DNA from: Cohaesibacter sp. | Lineage (GTDB): Bacteria > Pseudomonadota > Alphaproteobacteria > Rhizobiales > Cohaesibacteraceae | Direction: 5' to 3' | Length of the DNA stretch: 64,000 bases | Assembly (NCBI GenBank): GCA_025210795.1 | Contig: JAOAQZ010000005.1 | Location: 90,107 to 154,106 of the forward strand | Shown here: in pieces, positions 7,800-16,325 of the stretch | Numbering within the stretch: the stretch's first letter is position 1 | Layout of the letters: every line of letters begins with the position of its first letter | Position numbers and translations under genes: made by a program | Notes under the pieces: generated by a model | Told to the model about the DNA's origin: nothing | The model's database searches: none | Seen by the model: only the letters and a program-made list of their open reading frames with translations

Positions 7800-8137
7800 G
7801 CTTTGCTCTCCTGTTGCTTGGGGTTCAGCGGGCAGGCTTTGCAAGCAATCCAGAGTTTGAGCTTGGCTGGATCACTGGTTGGCATCGGAGCTGTGCGGGC
7901 CTCCTGACAGCTTTGGGGTGTGATTTCTGTCTGCTGATGAGGACAGAGTTTGAGTGAACCGAAGACTTCCAGAACCTTGGCTTCCAATTTGTCAGCACGA
8001 CCGCCTCGGTTTGCGTAAGTGCCAGACAGATAGAGACTGACTTGAGTGCGACTAACACCCAAAACATTTGCAACTGCCTGAATGGATCCCAGTCTGGCCT
8101 TTTGCTCCAGAAGCAATTCCATCACTTTGCTCGACAT
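7793..8137 (-). CDS. Helix-turn-helix phage protein with C-terminal cysteine pairs
   Basis: 114 residues. The N-terminal third carries a lambda-repressor-like helix-turn-helix (SIQAVANVLGVSRTQVSLYLSGTY). The C-terminal half contains CPHQQ and KACPLNP cysteines that could bind a metal. It overlaps the preceding 196-residue gene by 16 nt. Such proteins recur in the early operon of alphaproteobacterial Mu-like phages; the target site is unknown. Confidence 0.65.
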   Translation of the reverse strand: MSSKVMELLLEQKARLGSIQAVANVLGVSRTQVSLYLSGTYANRGGRADKLEAKVLEVFGSLKLCPHQQTEITPQSCQEARTAPMPTSDPAKLKLWIACKACPLNPKQQESKAC

Positions 8138-8712
8138 GGAATTTCCTCCCCGCTATCTCCAAGATTGTGGTCGAATATCGCGCCTTTGTTTGCTCGATAA
8201 ATCGGGGCGATAAGGCCGGTATCCTTCAGCAAGCGAAAACGCTTGAAGCCGTTTGAGGTGAGAGCCGTTCCTTGTGCGCGAACCGGCAGTTCGATCAGAT
8301 AGCCAGCATGTCGCAATGCGCGGAAATATTTCTGCAAGTTGCCCTCTGGCCTAGCGTCGTTTGGGCCAGCCGCAGCCATCGCAATATCACCAATGGTGAA
8401 AGATCCTGACATGCGCATCGCCTGCCATGCACGCTGACGCATCGTGTCACGGGGCTTGCGGCATTTGCCCCGATCAGTTCGAAATGGCCCAGGTTTTATC
8501 TCTTCACCCGAGGCTGCAAGATCCTTGCCTGCATTAGAGAGCTGATAGCAGCCAATCTCTACACGCTCGACCAATCCACGATGGATCAAACGACCGGTGG
8601 CTTTGACAATCTCCTTACGCCCATGATCCATTGATGCGTCAAGCTGATCTATAGTGCGACAGGCGCCATCGGAGAGATTATGAATGAGGTCATTGGAAAG
8701 CCCAGCCATCAC
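8122..8712 (-). CDS. Phage protein with two winged-helix-like segments, function unknown
   Basis: 196 residues. An N-terminal winged-helix pattern (TIDQLDASMDHGRKEIVKATGRLIHRGLVERVEIGCYQLSNAG) and a second similar pattern after residue 90 (RQRAWQAMRMSGSFTIGDIAMAAAG... LQKYFRALRHAGYLIEL) suggest a duplicated DNA-binding fold. Its start overlaps the MuB stop. The position right after MuB makes a role in early control or transposition possible, but no specific function is recognised. Confidence 0.6.
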   Translation of the reverse strand: MMAGLSNDLIHNLSDGACRTIDQLDASMDHGRKEIVKATGRLIHRGLVERVEIGCYQLSNAGKDLAASGEEIKPGPFRTDRGKCRKPRDTMRQRAWQAMRMSGSFTIGDIAMAAAGPNDARPEGNLQKYFRALRHAGYLIELPVRAQGTALTSNGFKRFRLLKDTGLIAPIYRANKGAIFDHNLGDSGEEIPCRAK

Positions 8713-9476
8713 AGCACCTCTGGCACTTCGATGGGCTGATTGCGGGCACGGTCAACCATCAGGGTTTGGCCCGCCATATCAGCAAGGGTCAAGCCATCTT
8801 CACCTGGATCATTGCGCAGACCGAACCGCTCAATATTAGCGATGGCCTCCAAGATTTCGCGATTAAAACCGCCAGAAGCCTTGAGTGTGAAATCGACCAG
8901 ATCATCAGCCACTGGCACATCGCAGCGGCCTGCAACCAAGGCTTTAACATCTGCCTTGCAGCATTTTTCAAAACGGACCTTCTGGGATACGCGAGAAGCC
9001 ACTTGAGGGAAGCGGGTCAGATTGTCATTGACCTTGCCCATACCAACCAGAATGGTCGGAAGCTCGATCATATCGGAAATATCACGGATGGTTTCCAGAA
9101 TAGCTGACTTGCTAGAAACATGGTCCGCCTCATCAATAACCAGACCAAATGCCTTGCCTGTCATCTGTGCTGCAGCCTGACGACCACCCAGTTCTTCCAG
9201 GGCCTTCTGGTACTTCTTCTGAAATGAATGGGGTGGATGAACACGTAATGTTTCCAGCAACTCTCCCATGAACCAAGACGGTGTCCATTCCTTTTTGGCT
9301 CTGAGATAAATGGAGCCGGTCTGAGCTACCCAATGTTTGAGGGTCGTGGTTTTGCCAAGGCCCGGCAAACCGTCAACGACGACAAGGCAGGCTTCTTCAG
9401 CTCCTCGCTGATTGAGCGCATCCAACGCCCCCATGAAGCGTGAAACATTGGAGGTCTCGACAAAGACATTCCGCAT
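8709..9476 (-). CDS. MuB-like transposition target-DNA ATPase
   Basis: 255 residues from the ATG at 9476, chosen for the AGGAG 8 nt upstream; the frame stays open further but overlaps muA. It is an AAA+ ATPase with Walker A GLPGLGKT (residues 36-43) and Walker B LVIDEADH (about 112-119). MuB-type proteins form ATP-dependent filaments on target DNA, recruit the transposase and stimulate strand transfer. It lies 29 nt after the MuA gene, the canonical A-B pair. Confidence 0.9.
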   Translation of the reverse strand: MRNVFVETSNVSRFMGALDALNQRGAEEACLVVVDGLPGLGKTTTLKHWVAQTGSIYLRAKKEWTPSWFMGELLETLRVHPPHSFQKKYQKALEELGGRQAAAQMTGKAFGLVIDEADHVSSKSAILETIRDISDMIELPTILVGMGKVNDNLTRFPQVASRVSQKVRFEKCCKADVKALVAGRCDVPVADDLVDFTLKASGGFNREILEAIANIERFGLRNDPGEDGLTLADMAGQTLMVDRARNQPIEVPEVL

Positions 9477-9505
9477 CTGATATTCTCCTATTCGAGTTTT
9501 GGTTG

Positions 9506-11767
9506 TTAGGCAGCGGCGCGAAGAACGTTTCTCAGGCGGTCCACGTCGATGCCAGATAGTCGGAACAATTCCAAAGAGGTGCTGCGCTGAAGACATTCGG
9601 CCAGCACCTTTTTCTGTGAAGGGGTTAGGGTTTCTGGGTGATCAATCGCCCACACAGCCAGTTCCTGATCGCTCGCAAACACACGCTTGCGCGGCTTGGT
9701 TGGCTTTGGAGACAGGATCTCGATTTTGGGCGCTTCTGGTTCAACCAGCTCAAGTGAAATCAATTCAGGTTCCGGCTCGTCTGATTTGAACCCTGGGGAA
9801 GATGAGAACATCTCCATGGGGGCCTCGCCGGATGCCTCCAGCAGATGCCCAGGTCTTTGTTCCTGTTCAACCCGCCGCAACCTGTCTTCCAGACGCTTTT
9901 TGGCCGCGAGGGCTTTCTTCTCACGAGCGCTTTCAATAACTGGAACTGGGAAATAAGCTTCTTTGTTGCCTTCAAACTTGGCAACACAGATCAGGCGACC
10001 GGGCACTTCGTAGCCATCGACCATTTCCAGTTCGCGAACCCAGACCTGATTGGCATCGAGGATGTCGTAGCAGACCATGACATATTGCCGGTCGTAACGT
10101 TCCAGTTCCATGGAGAAATAGCGGTTCTTCTCGATGGTGACCATGCCTCGAGAAACCTTGCGGCGCTCTGCCGGACGGGCAAGGTCATCGCTTTCGGCCT
10201 TGGAGAGAGTGATCGGCGTAAATCCTTTGGCTTCATGCGCAGCCCAGCATTCGTTGGGGGACATGTGGCGTTTGGCACCGGTGATCCGGTCGCGGGTCTC
10301 GGGTAAGCTGGAATGCGGCTTGTCATTATAACGAGCCATCGCACCGTCGAAGATCTGCAAGAAGTCAGGCCATGTGACCAGCAATTCGCTGCCCCCAAAT
10401 TCCTTCAGGTCGTGTTTGATCTGTTTATGCAGCTTGAGAGCTGCTTCTCGATCTAGATCCTTGCCGCAGTAGCTGGGTAATGCCTTGGCCAGTTTGGTGT
10501 GAACCGTTCCGTTAAACCGTTCAATGATACCTCGAGCTTGAGAATTATAGGCGCGAGAATGCTCTTTGTGGGTGCCGAGCCGAGACAACATGCCAACGGC
10601 AGTATCATCCAACAGAAGGTTTTTATACCCCTTGCCGTTATCGACATAGAAAATGGCGGCAGGGCCATTCCACATGCTGGCGTTGCGCAAGGCCTCTGCC
10701 ACATCATAGGCCTTCTCATTGAGACCGATAGAATAGCCAACGCATTTGCGGGTAGCGACATCCAAGATGGATGTGATCTCTGGCCGAAATGGCTGTCCGG
10801 AAAATGGATGTGCAACAAAGGCATCAAAGGTTTTGCCATCGGCGGTGTATATATCGGATGGCAGCAGCCCATCGGTCGAGCGGATGACATAAACCCGGCG
10901 TGCCTTGAGCGCCAACACACCTTCCCGGCCTCGATGAGCGGCAATGGGGTTGGTTTTCTTCAATTGGGCCAGATAGCGTTTGACCTGATCATAACTTGGA
11001 GCCTGGGATGGGTCGACCAGATCGTCGGTATACATTTCCAGCGCATGTGCGATGGTCCGTTTGGCGGGTGTCGCGTAGAATTTGAGGAAGCCCGGAACCC
11101 ACGGATAATTCTCTTTACTGGCGAGATCCCATTTCTTTTTCGGTTGAGGCACCAACCCGGCAAAGCCCTGCTCAGCCTTGGCTTTCAACCAGCCAGCAAT
11201 CGTACTGCGTGAAAGCCCCTGGCGGCGATCATTAGCAAGGGCTGCATAACCGAGCAGCTCCTCAGGGCAGACACGAAGGTCTGTTGGCCGGTCCAGATCG
11301 CTATTCACATCCTCCACCAGAGACAAGATAGCCTTGCGCTCGCTGATGGAATTCTCAATACAGCGGCGCTGAACTTCCAGACACAGAAAAGCACGCGCTT
11401 CCCCTACTTGTCGCTGTTTGGCTGTTAGACCATTAGACGTGACTGGGACTTTAGCAGGTGCGCTTGTTACTTTGGGTCCGATTTTCTGGACATTCTGCGA
11501 AATCGCTTCAAGAGCCTTCAAATCAAATCGCTTCTGCAGCTCCGCACATGCGGCGTCTGGCAGCAAGTCGATGTGATATTCCCATCCGCCACCGCGACCG
11601 GAACGCTTCCGGGCAAGGGAGGTTGATTGCCACTCATGGCGCTTGGCAAAGATCTGAATGCCTCGATCGGATGATGGAAGTCCGGGCAAATCAAGTGCGG
11701 CCAGCTCTCGCGGCATATACCAATCGCGAAGCATACTATTTGCAATAATGGAGACATCGTTCGTCAT
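9506..11767 (-). CDS. MuA-like DDE transposase
   Basis: 753 residues. The N-terminal region holds the DNA-binding domains (an HTH-like segment WYMPRELAALDLPGLPSSDRGI, then end-binding helices). The RNase H-like catalytic core carries D310 (ADGKTFD), D376 (FYVDNGKG) and E416 (IIERFNG), equivalent to the Mu DDE triad. A beta-barrel and a C-terminal MuB-interaction tail follow. It would cut phage ends and join them to target DNA in both integration and replicative transposition. Its start overlaps the upstream gene by 4 nt. Confidence 0.95.
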   Translation of the reverse strand: MTNDVSIIANSMLRDWYMPRELAALDLPGLPSSDRGIQIFAKRHEWQSTSLARKRSGRGGGWEYHIDLLPDAACAELQKRFDLKALEAISQNVQKIGPKVTSAPAKVPVTSNGLTAKQRQVGEARAFLCLEVQRRCIENSISERKAILSLVEDVNSDLDRPTDLRVCPEELLGYAALANDRRQGLSRSTIAGWLKAKAEQGFAGLVPQPKKKWDLASKENYPWVPGFLKFYATPAKRTIAHALEMYTDDLVDPSQAPSYDQVKRYLAQLKKTNPIAAHRGREGVLALKARRVYVIRSTDGLLPSDIYTADGKTFDAFVAHPFSGQPFRPEITSILDVATRKCVGYSIGLNEKAYDVAEALRNASMWNGPAAIFYVDNGKGYKNLLLDDTAVGMLSRLGTHKEHSRAYNSQARGIIERFNGTVHTKLAKALPSYCGKDLDREAALKLHKQIKHDLKEFGGSELLVTWPDFLQIFDGAMARYNDKPHSSLPETRDRITGAKRHMSPNECWAAHEAKGFTPITLSKAESDDLARPAERRKVSRGMVTIEKNRYFSMELERYDRQYVMVCYDILDANQVWVRELEMVDGYEVPGRLICVAKFEGNKEAYFPVPVIESAREKKALAAKKRLEDRLRRVEQEQRPGHLLEASGEAPMEMFSSSPGFKSDEPEPELISLELVEPEAPKIEILSPKPTKPRKRVFASDQELAVWAIDHPETLTPSQKKVLAECLQRSTSLELFRLSGIDVDRLRNVLRAAA

Positions 11768-12222
11768 TTGCTAAGCCTCCATTCCTTGTCGCGGCTGGCG
11801 ATGAACTGTTCCAGATCGGCCTTCTTCTCAAGTGCCAGTTCACGCTCGATCAGAGGCTGGTATTTCTGATCGACGACGATCATGCATGTGCCCATCAGCA
11901 ATTCATTAAGCATTTCTGCGCTGTCGAGGATCTGAGCTAGGGCAAAGAAACGATAGGCAGAGATGTTGTTGTTTTCCCGTGCTTCAGAAGTCCATGTGTC
12001 GATGGTGCCACTGCTGATGTCTTCACCGAGATAATCGGAAAGCTCTTCAGCAATTGCATCGCGGCTGCGACCATCCTCTTTCAGGGCCTCTGACAGTACA
12101 CGACAGACCTTGCCTGCGAGGGAGGAGGCTCGGACACGCGTTTCCTCAAAGCGGGGAGCAACCTTGGGAGGCTCCCAACTCAAAAGATCACCAGTCATCT
12201 TGTCGCCGCGTGCTTTCGCCAT
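11764..12222 (-). CDS. Early phage protein upstream of MuA, putative DNA-binding
   Basis: 152 residues. A helical segment (VCRVLSEALKEDGRSRDAIAEELSDYLGEDISSGTIDTWTSEARE) resembles a helix-turn-helix and matches small proteins that precede MuA in related phages. A second in-frame ATG at 12198 is also possible. It overlaps muA by 4 nt, so the two are translationally coupled. Accessory role in transposition or early regulation inferred from position. Confidence 0.6.
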   Translation of the reverse strand: MAKARGDKMTGDLLSWEPPKVAPRFEETRVRASSLAGKVCRVLSEALKEDGRSRDAIAEELSDYLGEDISSGTIDTWTSEARENNNISAYRFFALAQILDSAEMLNELLMGTCMIVVDQKYQPLIERELALEKKADLEQFIASRDKEWRLSK

Positions 12223-12255
12223 TGAGAAAGAAGTCCCTTAACGCTAGGAAAGTGG

Positions 12256-12492
12256 TTATTTGCGAGGAGGTCTAAGTGCTTCAGACAACTGTTCTCGTAA
12301 GCCGTTCAAACAATATCTGGGCTTCTGGCCGAGTGCCGTCTGCATCTCAACAATTAAGATGCGCCGAAAGATTTCCTGAATTGCACGAGGGGTCACCTCT
12401 AACTCGGCGAGAACATTCCGCAGATCTGCATTCTTCTTGGCTTCAATTGAGAGCAAACCTCTGACTTCAGCGATGACTAATGCTTTAGACAT
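12256..12492 (-). CDS. Small early phage protein, unknown
   Basis: 78 residues from the ATG at 12492 with GGAGAG 5 nt upstream. Predicted mainly helical (VRGLLSIEAKKNADLRNVLAELEVTPRAIQEIFRRILI), with a basic C-terminus ending RPPRK. The middle could be a helix-turn-helix, but this is weak. It overlaps the preceding small ORF by 8 nt within the ner-A operon. Confidence 0.55.
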   Translation of the reverse strand: MSKALVIAEVRGLLSIEAKKNADLRNVLAELEVTPRAIQEIFRRILIVEMQTALGQKPRYCLNGLREQLSEALRPPRK

Positions 12493-12688
12493 CGTTGCTC
12501 TCCTGAATTTTTCGAATTTTGTCTTGATGCGTCTGTACCCATTGCAGGCTTCGCTTGGCTGCAACAAGCTGGTTGGACAGCATCTCTCGCTCGCTTTTCC
12601 GTGGTTTGGTGCCATCAGCTATGACAGAAAGAGCAACATTGATTGCTGCAATTTGCTGAGATAGAGGAATGCGATTTTTGGAAGCCAT
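12485..12688 (-). CDS. Small early phage protein, unknown
   Basis: 67 residues from the ATG at 12688, preceded by GGGAGG. The protein is polar and helical (SQQIAAINVALSVIADGTKPRKSEREMLSNQLVAAKRSLQWV). Its start overlaps the upstream stop by one base (TAATG). No motif identified. Confidence 0.55.
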   Translation of the reverse strand: MASKNRIPLSQQIAAINVALSVIADGTKPRKSEREMLSNQLVAAKRSLQWVQTHQDKIRKIQESNDV

Positions 12689-13047
12689 TAGTCCCGACCT
12701 CCCTCTACAGCAAAACGAGCACACTCATCAGCATTTTCAGGAGGGATCGGCACGCCACCTGCAATTGGAGTGTCTTCACGAATGGTAACAAGATCGTCAG
12801 AAACAACGCGTTCAACAATCCAATCGGCACCGCCAATACCCTGTTCATTCAGTTTCTCAGCCCACCAAGTAGCCCAGAGCTGATCTGTAAACACATGGGC
12901 ATCACCGATCAGATATCCGGTTTCTGCAACGATGATAATTTCACCTTGCCCGTTGTCAGTTGGAATGACCGTCCCTTTAAAATAATAGACACGTCCCTGT
13001 TTAGAGATCTTTTTCAAAATGAACTGAGCGGATGTATTAGAAGTCAT
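12688..13047 (-). CDS. Early phage protein, unknown
   Basis: 119 residues from the ATG at 13047, which overlaps the upstream stop as ATGA. The N-terminal half looks beta-rich (FILKKISKQGRVYYFKGTVI... GEIIIVAETGYLI) and the C-terminal half acidic. No enzyme motif or membrane span. Part of the continuous early operon. Confidence 0.55.
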   Translation of the reverse strand: MTSNTSAQFILKKISKQGRVYYFKGTVIPTDNGQGEIIIVAETGYLIGDAHVFTDQLWATWWAEKLNEQGIGGADWIVERVVSDDLVTIREDTPIAGGVPIPPENADECARFAVEGGRD

Positions 13048-13280
13048 TGGCACAATCTTTCAAGAATGATGCGATCAGCAACAGCGGTGATCACGAGATA
13101 AAGGAACAAATGAAAAGCAAGGAGGGAGAGAAGAGCGGCAGCATCACAAAGAGCATTTTCCGTCTCGGCATAATCAAACCGATGATAGAAGCATGATGCA
13201 GTCTGGCGCAGTGCAGGAACCAAGGAATAGTTCCAGGCCTTGTCAGCCTCAATCATCTTCTCTGACATCGTCCTGTTCAT
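13044..13280 (-). CDS. Small early phage membrane protein
   Basis: 78 residues from the ATG at 13280, which overlaps the ner stop as ATGA. A hydrophobic helix (AALLSLLAFHLFLYLVITAVA) fills residues about 48-70, so it is probably a single-span membrane protein. An early membrane protein next to ner might act in superinfection exclusion or immunity; that is speculation from position. Confidence 0.5.
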   Translation of the reverse strand: MNRTMSEKMIEADKAWNYSLVPALRQTASCFYHRFDYAETENALCDAAALLSLLAFHLFLYLVITAVADRIILERLCQ

Positions 13281-13579
13281 GCTGCACACTCACTGTCAGA
13301 GGAAGTTGTGAATTTCTGACTGGTGCATGGGCCATGGCGTCTGCTATCGTAAATGCGATGAGACACTTCTGATTTGGGATAGCGATCAGGCCACAGCTCT
13401 TCCGCTGGCACACCAATGGCATCGGAAATGGCCTTCTCACCCGTGGAGTTGGGGCGATCTAGCGCCACACTGATATTGGTGCGATGACAGCCTTCACGTT
13501 GAGCTAGGGCCGTAAAGGTCCAACCCTGGCGATGAAGCTCGGCTTTGATTGCAAACTTGTCCCACTTGCGCTTCGGCAT
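13277..13579 (-). CDS. ner: Ner-like transcriptional regulator
   Basis: 100 residues, the first leftward early gene. It matches the Ner/Nlp family winged HTH: KRKWDKFAIKAELHRQGWTFTALAQREGCHRTNISVALDRPN, then GEKAISDAIGVPAEELWPDRY. In Mu, Ner represses both the repressor and early promoters to tune the switch to lytic growth. It lies divergent from the repressor across a 260-bp control region, exactly the Mu layout. The C-terminal tail (about 25 residues) is longer than in Mu Ner. Confidence 0.85.
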   Translation of the reverse strand: MPKRKWDKFAIKAELHRQGWTFTALAQREGCHRTNISVALDRPNSTGEKAISDAIGVPAEELWPDRYPKSEVSHRIYDSRRHGPCTSQKFTTSSDSECAA

Positions 13580-13839
13580 TTTGTCTCCTCGTGAAAAGCG
13601 GTCTGCTGCAACAGTCCGCTTTTTTCTGAACCTTGCAGTTAACCCTTGCGGGTGGCTGCTGTGATTAACGGATGTGGATACAATAATTCCGATTTACGAG
13701 TTTATCAATTCGTTTTTCGGATTTCGTAGTTTGTATATTGGTGTTTCTTTGCTCAATGCACGTAAGTTATTGAGCTTGAATACAAAATAGAAACTCCGAA
13801 AATTGGGGAAATGTCGAAATTCAGTTCGGACTTTGAATT
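13580..13839. promoter_or_regulatory. Divergent ner/repressor control region with operator-like repeats
   Basis: AT-rich 260 bp between the divergent ner and repressor genes. It has two similar direct repeats, CCGATTTACGAGTTT (13689-13703) and CGGATTTCGTAGTTT (13718-13732). Hexamers TCCGAA or TTCGGA recur at about 13716, 13795, 13825 and, inside the repressor gene, 13845. A perfect inverted repeat GCTCAAT/ATTGAGC lies at 13751-13775. These are candidate operators for the CI-like repressor and Ner; which protein binds which is not known. Confidence 0.6.
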
Positions 13840-14502
13840 ATGAACTCCGAAATCAGAAATGATTTTCATGGTCGGCTTGCCGAAATGATTGAGAACTCCA
13901 AGATGGAGCCTTTTGCTTGGGCAAAGGCCGTTGGGATACCTGGTGCGACGTTCAATCGAATTTGGAACGAGGGAAGCATTCCAAAATCAGAGCATCTAAT
14001 TCGGATTTCAGAGCATGAGGAAGTTTCAATAGATTGGATGCTGAAAGGAAAGGAAACTTTCTCTCAAGAAAGTGCATCCTATGTCGGCATTCCGCGCTTC
14101 GCTGCAGAGCTGTCGGCTGGAAATGGTTCCTGGAACCCGGAAAATGCCGAGACCCTAGATCATATCCCATTCACGAAGGAATTCCTCAGCCGTAGGCTGG
14201 GAAGGGCCACAGAAGACGGCCTGATTATTCTATCGGCCAATGGAGATAGCATGGATCCACTGATCGGAGATGGTGATCTGGTTATGGTTGATTTGAAGAA
14301 GCAAAACCTGACAGAAGGCATTTTTGCCTTTGTTCTCAATGGCACCGCCCGTGTAAAACGCATGCGCCAGGCGCTAAATGGCGACATTGAGGTCATGAGC
14401 GATAATCCGCTCTATGATACGGAGATCCTTAAGAAAGAGGATCTGGAAGATTTCCAGATAATCGGCAAAGTCGTCTGGTGCGGGCATCATTTTGCCCGCT
14501 GA
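13840..14502 (+). CDS. CI/LexA-like prophage repressor with S24 autoprotease domain
   Basis: 220 residues. The N-terminal 70 form an HTH (FAWAKAVGIPGATFNRIWNEGSIPKSEHLIRIS). The C-terminal S24 domain has the nucleophile S137 (ANGDSMDPLIGDGD) and general-base lysine K173 (ARVKRM), with an Ala-Gly cleavage candidate at A93-G94 (ELSAGNG). The protein should keep the prophage silent and be cleaved after RecA activation. This differs from Mu itself, whose repressor is not SOS-cleaved but is a ClpX substrate. It is the only plus-strand phage gene. Confidence 0.9.
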   Translation: MNSEIRNDFHGRLAEMIENSKMEPFAWAKAVGIPGATFNRIWNEGSIPKSEHLIRISEHEEVSIDWMLKGKETFSQESASYVGIPRFAAELSAGNGSWNPENAETLDHIPFTKEFLSRRLGRATEDGLIILSANGDSMDPLIGDGDLVMVDLKKQNLTEGIFAFVLNGTARVKRMRQALNGDIEVMSDNPLYDTEILKKEDLEDFQIIGKVVWCGHHFAR

Positions 14503-14553
14503 GTTAGCTTTTAGCTAACATTCTGATCGCGGGGTAAACATTCCCGTTCATTT

Positions 14554-14690
14554 TGTCCAGAATATTGCACACTTTCCGGCGTGATCGATCATTTGTGTCC
14601 AGAAGATAGGTTTTCTAGACAAGCCAATTTCCCTAAAAAATTCAAAACCCTACGTCATTTACTTGGAATTTCTATCTGTCCAGAATAACA
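14554..14690 (-). other. Putative left end of the Mu-like phage with three transposase-binding boxes
   Basis: On the minus strand, reading inward from 14,690, the DNA begins TGTTATTCTGGACAG and TTCTGGACA recurs at 14,685-14,677, 14,604-14,596 and 14,562-14,554. Spacings of 81 and 42 bp recall the wide L1-L2 and narrow L2-L3 spacing of Mu. The TG terminus is typical of Mu-like ends. The exact terminus is inferred, because the 5-bp target duplication would be at the other phage end, outside the window. Confidence 0.55.
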
Positions 14691-15993
14691 GTCCCCCCCA
14701 CACGCTCAAAGCCATCTTTTCTTTGAGAGCCTGTTTCTCCAATTCCAAATCACGAACACGCTCTTCGTAGGCTTTGATGACACTTGGCACGGACGCGTCG
14801 AGAATACGCTCCAGCAGTTTCGAAAGCTGGCTTTCAACCTTGTCCAGTTTTGCTCCCATGGCCTTCGTATTCTTTTCGGCCTGAGCGCCTTGGTAGTCCC
14901 ACAGTTCCTTGAACATGGATTTTCCGACCTTAAAGAGGGCATCGCTTGGTGTTGCCTGGCCGATCAAATCTTCGAACTCACCTTCGATCTTGTCGCGGCG
15001 GATTGATTTGCCGTAGCTATCGCAGCCGCGTTTCGGGCAAAGGTAGTATGGATATTTTTTGTTCGAGCCTTTCGACCAGCAAGCAGTCAAAGGCGTATTG
15101 CAGTCGCTACAGACAACGTGACCACGAAGAGGGAAGTCTTCTTGCAAGTTGGACTGACGCGGCGCGTAGAAACCGCCCTTAAGACGTTCTTGAATGCGCT
15201 GATAAGTTTGTGAAGAAATGATTGGTTGGTGCTGACCAACTCGAAGGTCAACGCCCCAACTAGGCGCTTCTACATAGCCTGCATAAGCGGCTTGATTGAG
15301 CAACACCGACACGCGTTGATGGCGGACTTCCCCGCGCGAGTCCTTTGGAAAGAGTGGATTGCTTAATAAAAAGCGCTGAACTTCTGCCTGACTTTCAAAG
15401 CGCCCAGAGGCATATCCTTCTAGGGCTTCTTGAATAACAGATGCGAGCGGTTCATCGCGGACAAGCATTTTGCCGCGACCTGAGACACGCTCATATCTAT
15501 AGCCTGCCGGAGCCTGAAAGACCCAATATCCATTTTGGACACGGGCTTTCATTCTGTTCTTGGTCTGCTCGCCATTCTTCTGTCGCTGATGTTGGGAGAC
15601 ACTGGCAAGCAGGTTTTCTACTAAGATTGAATCCGGGTCTTCCCCGAACTCAATAGAAGGAGATTCCAAGACGCCGCCAGCTTCGGCAATGCTGCGGCGC
15701 AATTCCAAGTGTGCGTCCAATCCACGCGCAAGGCGCGAGACGTCATCAATGAGAATACGAGTTCCTTTGACCTTCTGTTTGCGCACAAAAGAAAGCATCG
15801 TTTCCATGCCAGGTCGCTGCTTTGTGCTGCCTGACATATCGTCACTGAACACACCAACAATCTGGTAGCCCTTAAGCCGTGCAAAGTCCCGGCAACGGGT
15901 TTCTTGCGAATTCAACCCATCACCAACCTTGGTTTGTTTGGTGCTGGAAACGCGGCGATAAATCACCGCTTGATTTAAGTGAGTGTCACTCAT
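14659..15993 (-). CDS. Large serine recombinase, C-terminus probably truncated by phage insertion
   Basis: 444 residues. The N-terminal resolvase domain has YRRVSSTKQ with catalytic S16, and DDVSRLAR with conserved arginines. A recombinase domain and a zinc ribbon (CSDCNTPL...YLCPKRGC) follow, then a coiled coil (DKVESQLSKLLERIL, AYEERVRDLELEKQALKEK). Related recombinases continue with a further conserved region after this coil. Here the sequence turns into LLFWTDRNSK, which is encoded by the TGTTATTCTGGACAG phage end. The original gene was therefore probably longer and integration or excision activity may be lost. Confidence 0.85.
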   Translation of the reverse strand: MSDTHLNQAVIYRRVSSTKQTKVGDGLNSQETRCRDFARLKGYQIVGVFSDDMSGSTKQRPGMETMLSFVRKQKVKGTRILIDDVSRLARGLDAHLELRRSIAEAGGVLESPSIEFGEDPDSILVENLLASVSQHQRQKNGEQTKNRMKARVQNGYWVFQAPAGYRYERVSGRGKMLVRDEPLASVIQEALEGYASGRFESQAEVQRFLLSNPLFPKDSRGEVRHQRVSVLLNQAAYAGYVEAPSWGVDLRVGQHQPIISSQTYQRIQERLKGGFYAPRQSNLQEDFPLRGHVVCSDCNTPLTACWSKGSNKKYPYYLCPKRGCDSYGKSIRRDKIEGEFEDLIGQATPSDALFKVGKSMFKELWDYQGAQAEKNTKAMGAKLDKVESQLSKLLERILDASVPSVIKAYEERVRDLELEKQALKEKMALSVWGGLLFWTDRNSK

Positions 15994-16325
15994 GGCGATG
16001 CGTCCTCCCGTTTTTTGGTCGATGGCTTCTCCTCATTTTCTGGATGAGAAGAGTCTATCGCGTTGGGATCGCCCTGAGTCTCAAGAGTGAAGTTTTCAAA
16101 AAACTGCCCACAATTTTTGACGTCGAAGCCAAGACGGACAAATGAATACATGACGGACCAGAGCGCTTCCAAAAGCTCAAGCTTTTCGGTGTCGTTCAGG
16201 TCAAAATTCTCCAATTCAGCCATGTAGCGCGACGGATCGAGTTCCGGCGCTAAGGCAGGAAGAGGTTGGTCTGCGCCTTCGTTCGACGCAAATTTATTGA
16301 AGTCCATCAAATCATTCTTTTGCAT
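15990..16325 (-). CDS. Acidic protein coupled to the recombinase, unknown
   Basis: 111 residues, overlapping the recombinase start by 4 nt (ATGA), so it is co-translated with it. A helical centre (DPSRYMAELENFDLNDTEKLELLEALWSVMYSFVRLGFDV) precedes a polar, probably disordered tail. Small proteins translated before large serine recombinases may control or direct them, but nothing in the sequence proves that here. The ribosome-binding site GGAGG lies about 8 nt upstream. Confidence 0.6.
   Translation of the reverse strand: MQKNDLMDFNKFASNEGADQPLPALAPELDPSRYMAELENFDLNDTEKLELLEALWSVMYSFVRLGFDVKNCGQFFENFTLETQGDPNAIDSSHPENEEKPSTKKREDASP

Larger units (their letters stand above)
1..14690 (-). mobile_element. 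Mu-like transposable prophage, left (early) part, truncated by window edge
   Basis: The gene order is that of Mu: left end, repressor, ner, A (DDE transposase), B (AAA ATPase), DUF3164, DUF2786, GemA, Mor, lysis genes, small and large terminase, portal. All genes except the repressor run leftward, mostly with 1-26 nt overlaps. The proposed phage terminus is near 14,690, where a TG-starting end (minus strand TGTTATTCTGGACAG) is followed inward by two more copies of TTCTGGACA. The structural genes and right end lie beyond base 1. No frameshifts were seen in the early genes, so this part may be functional. Confidence 0.9.
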
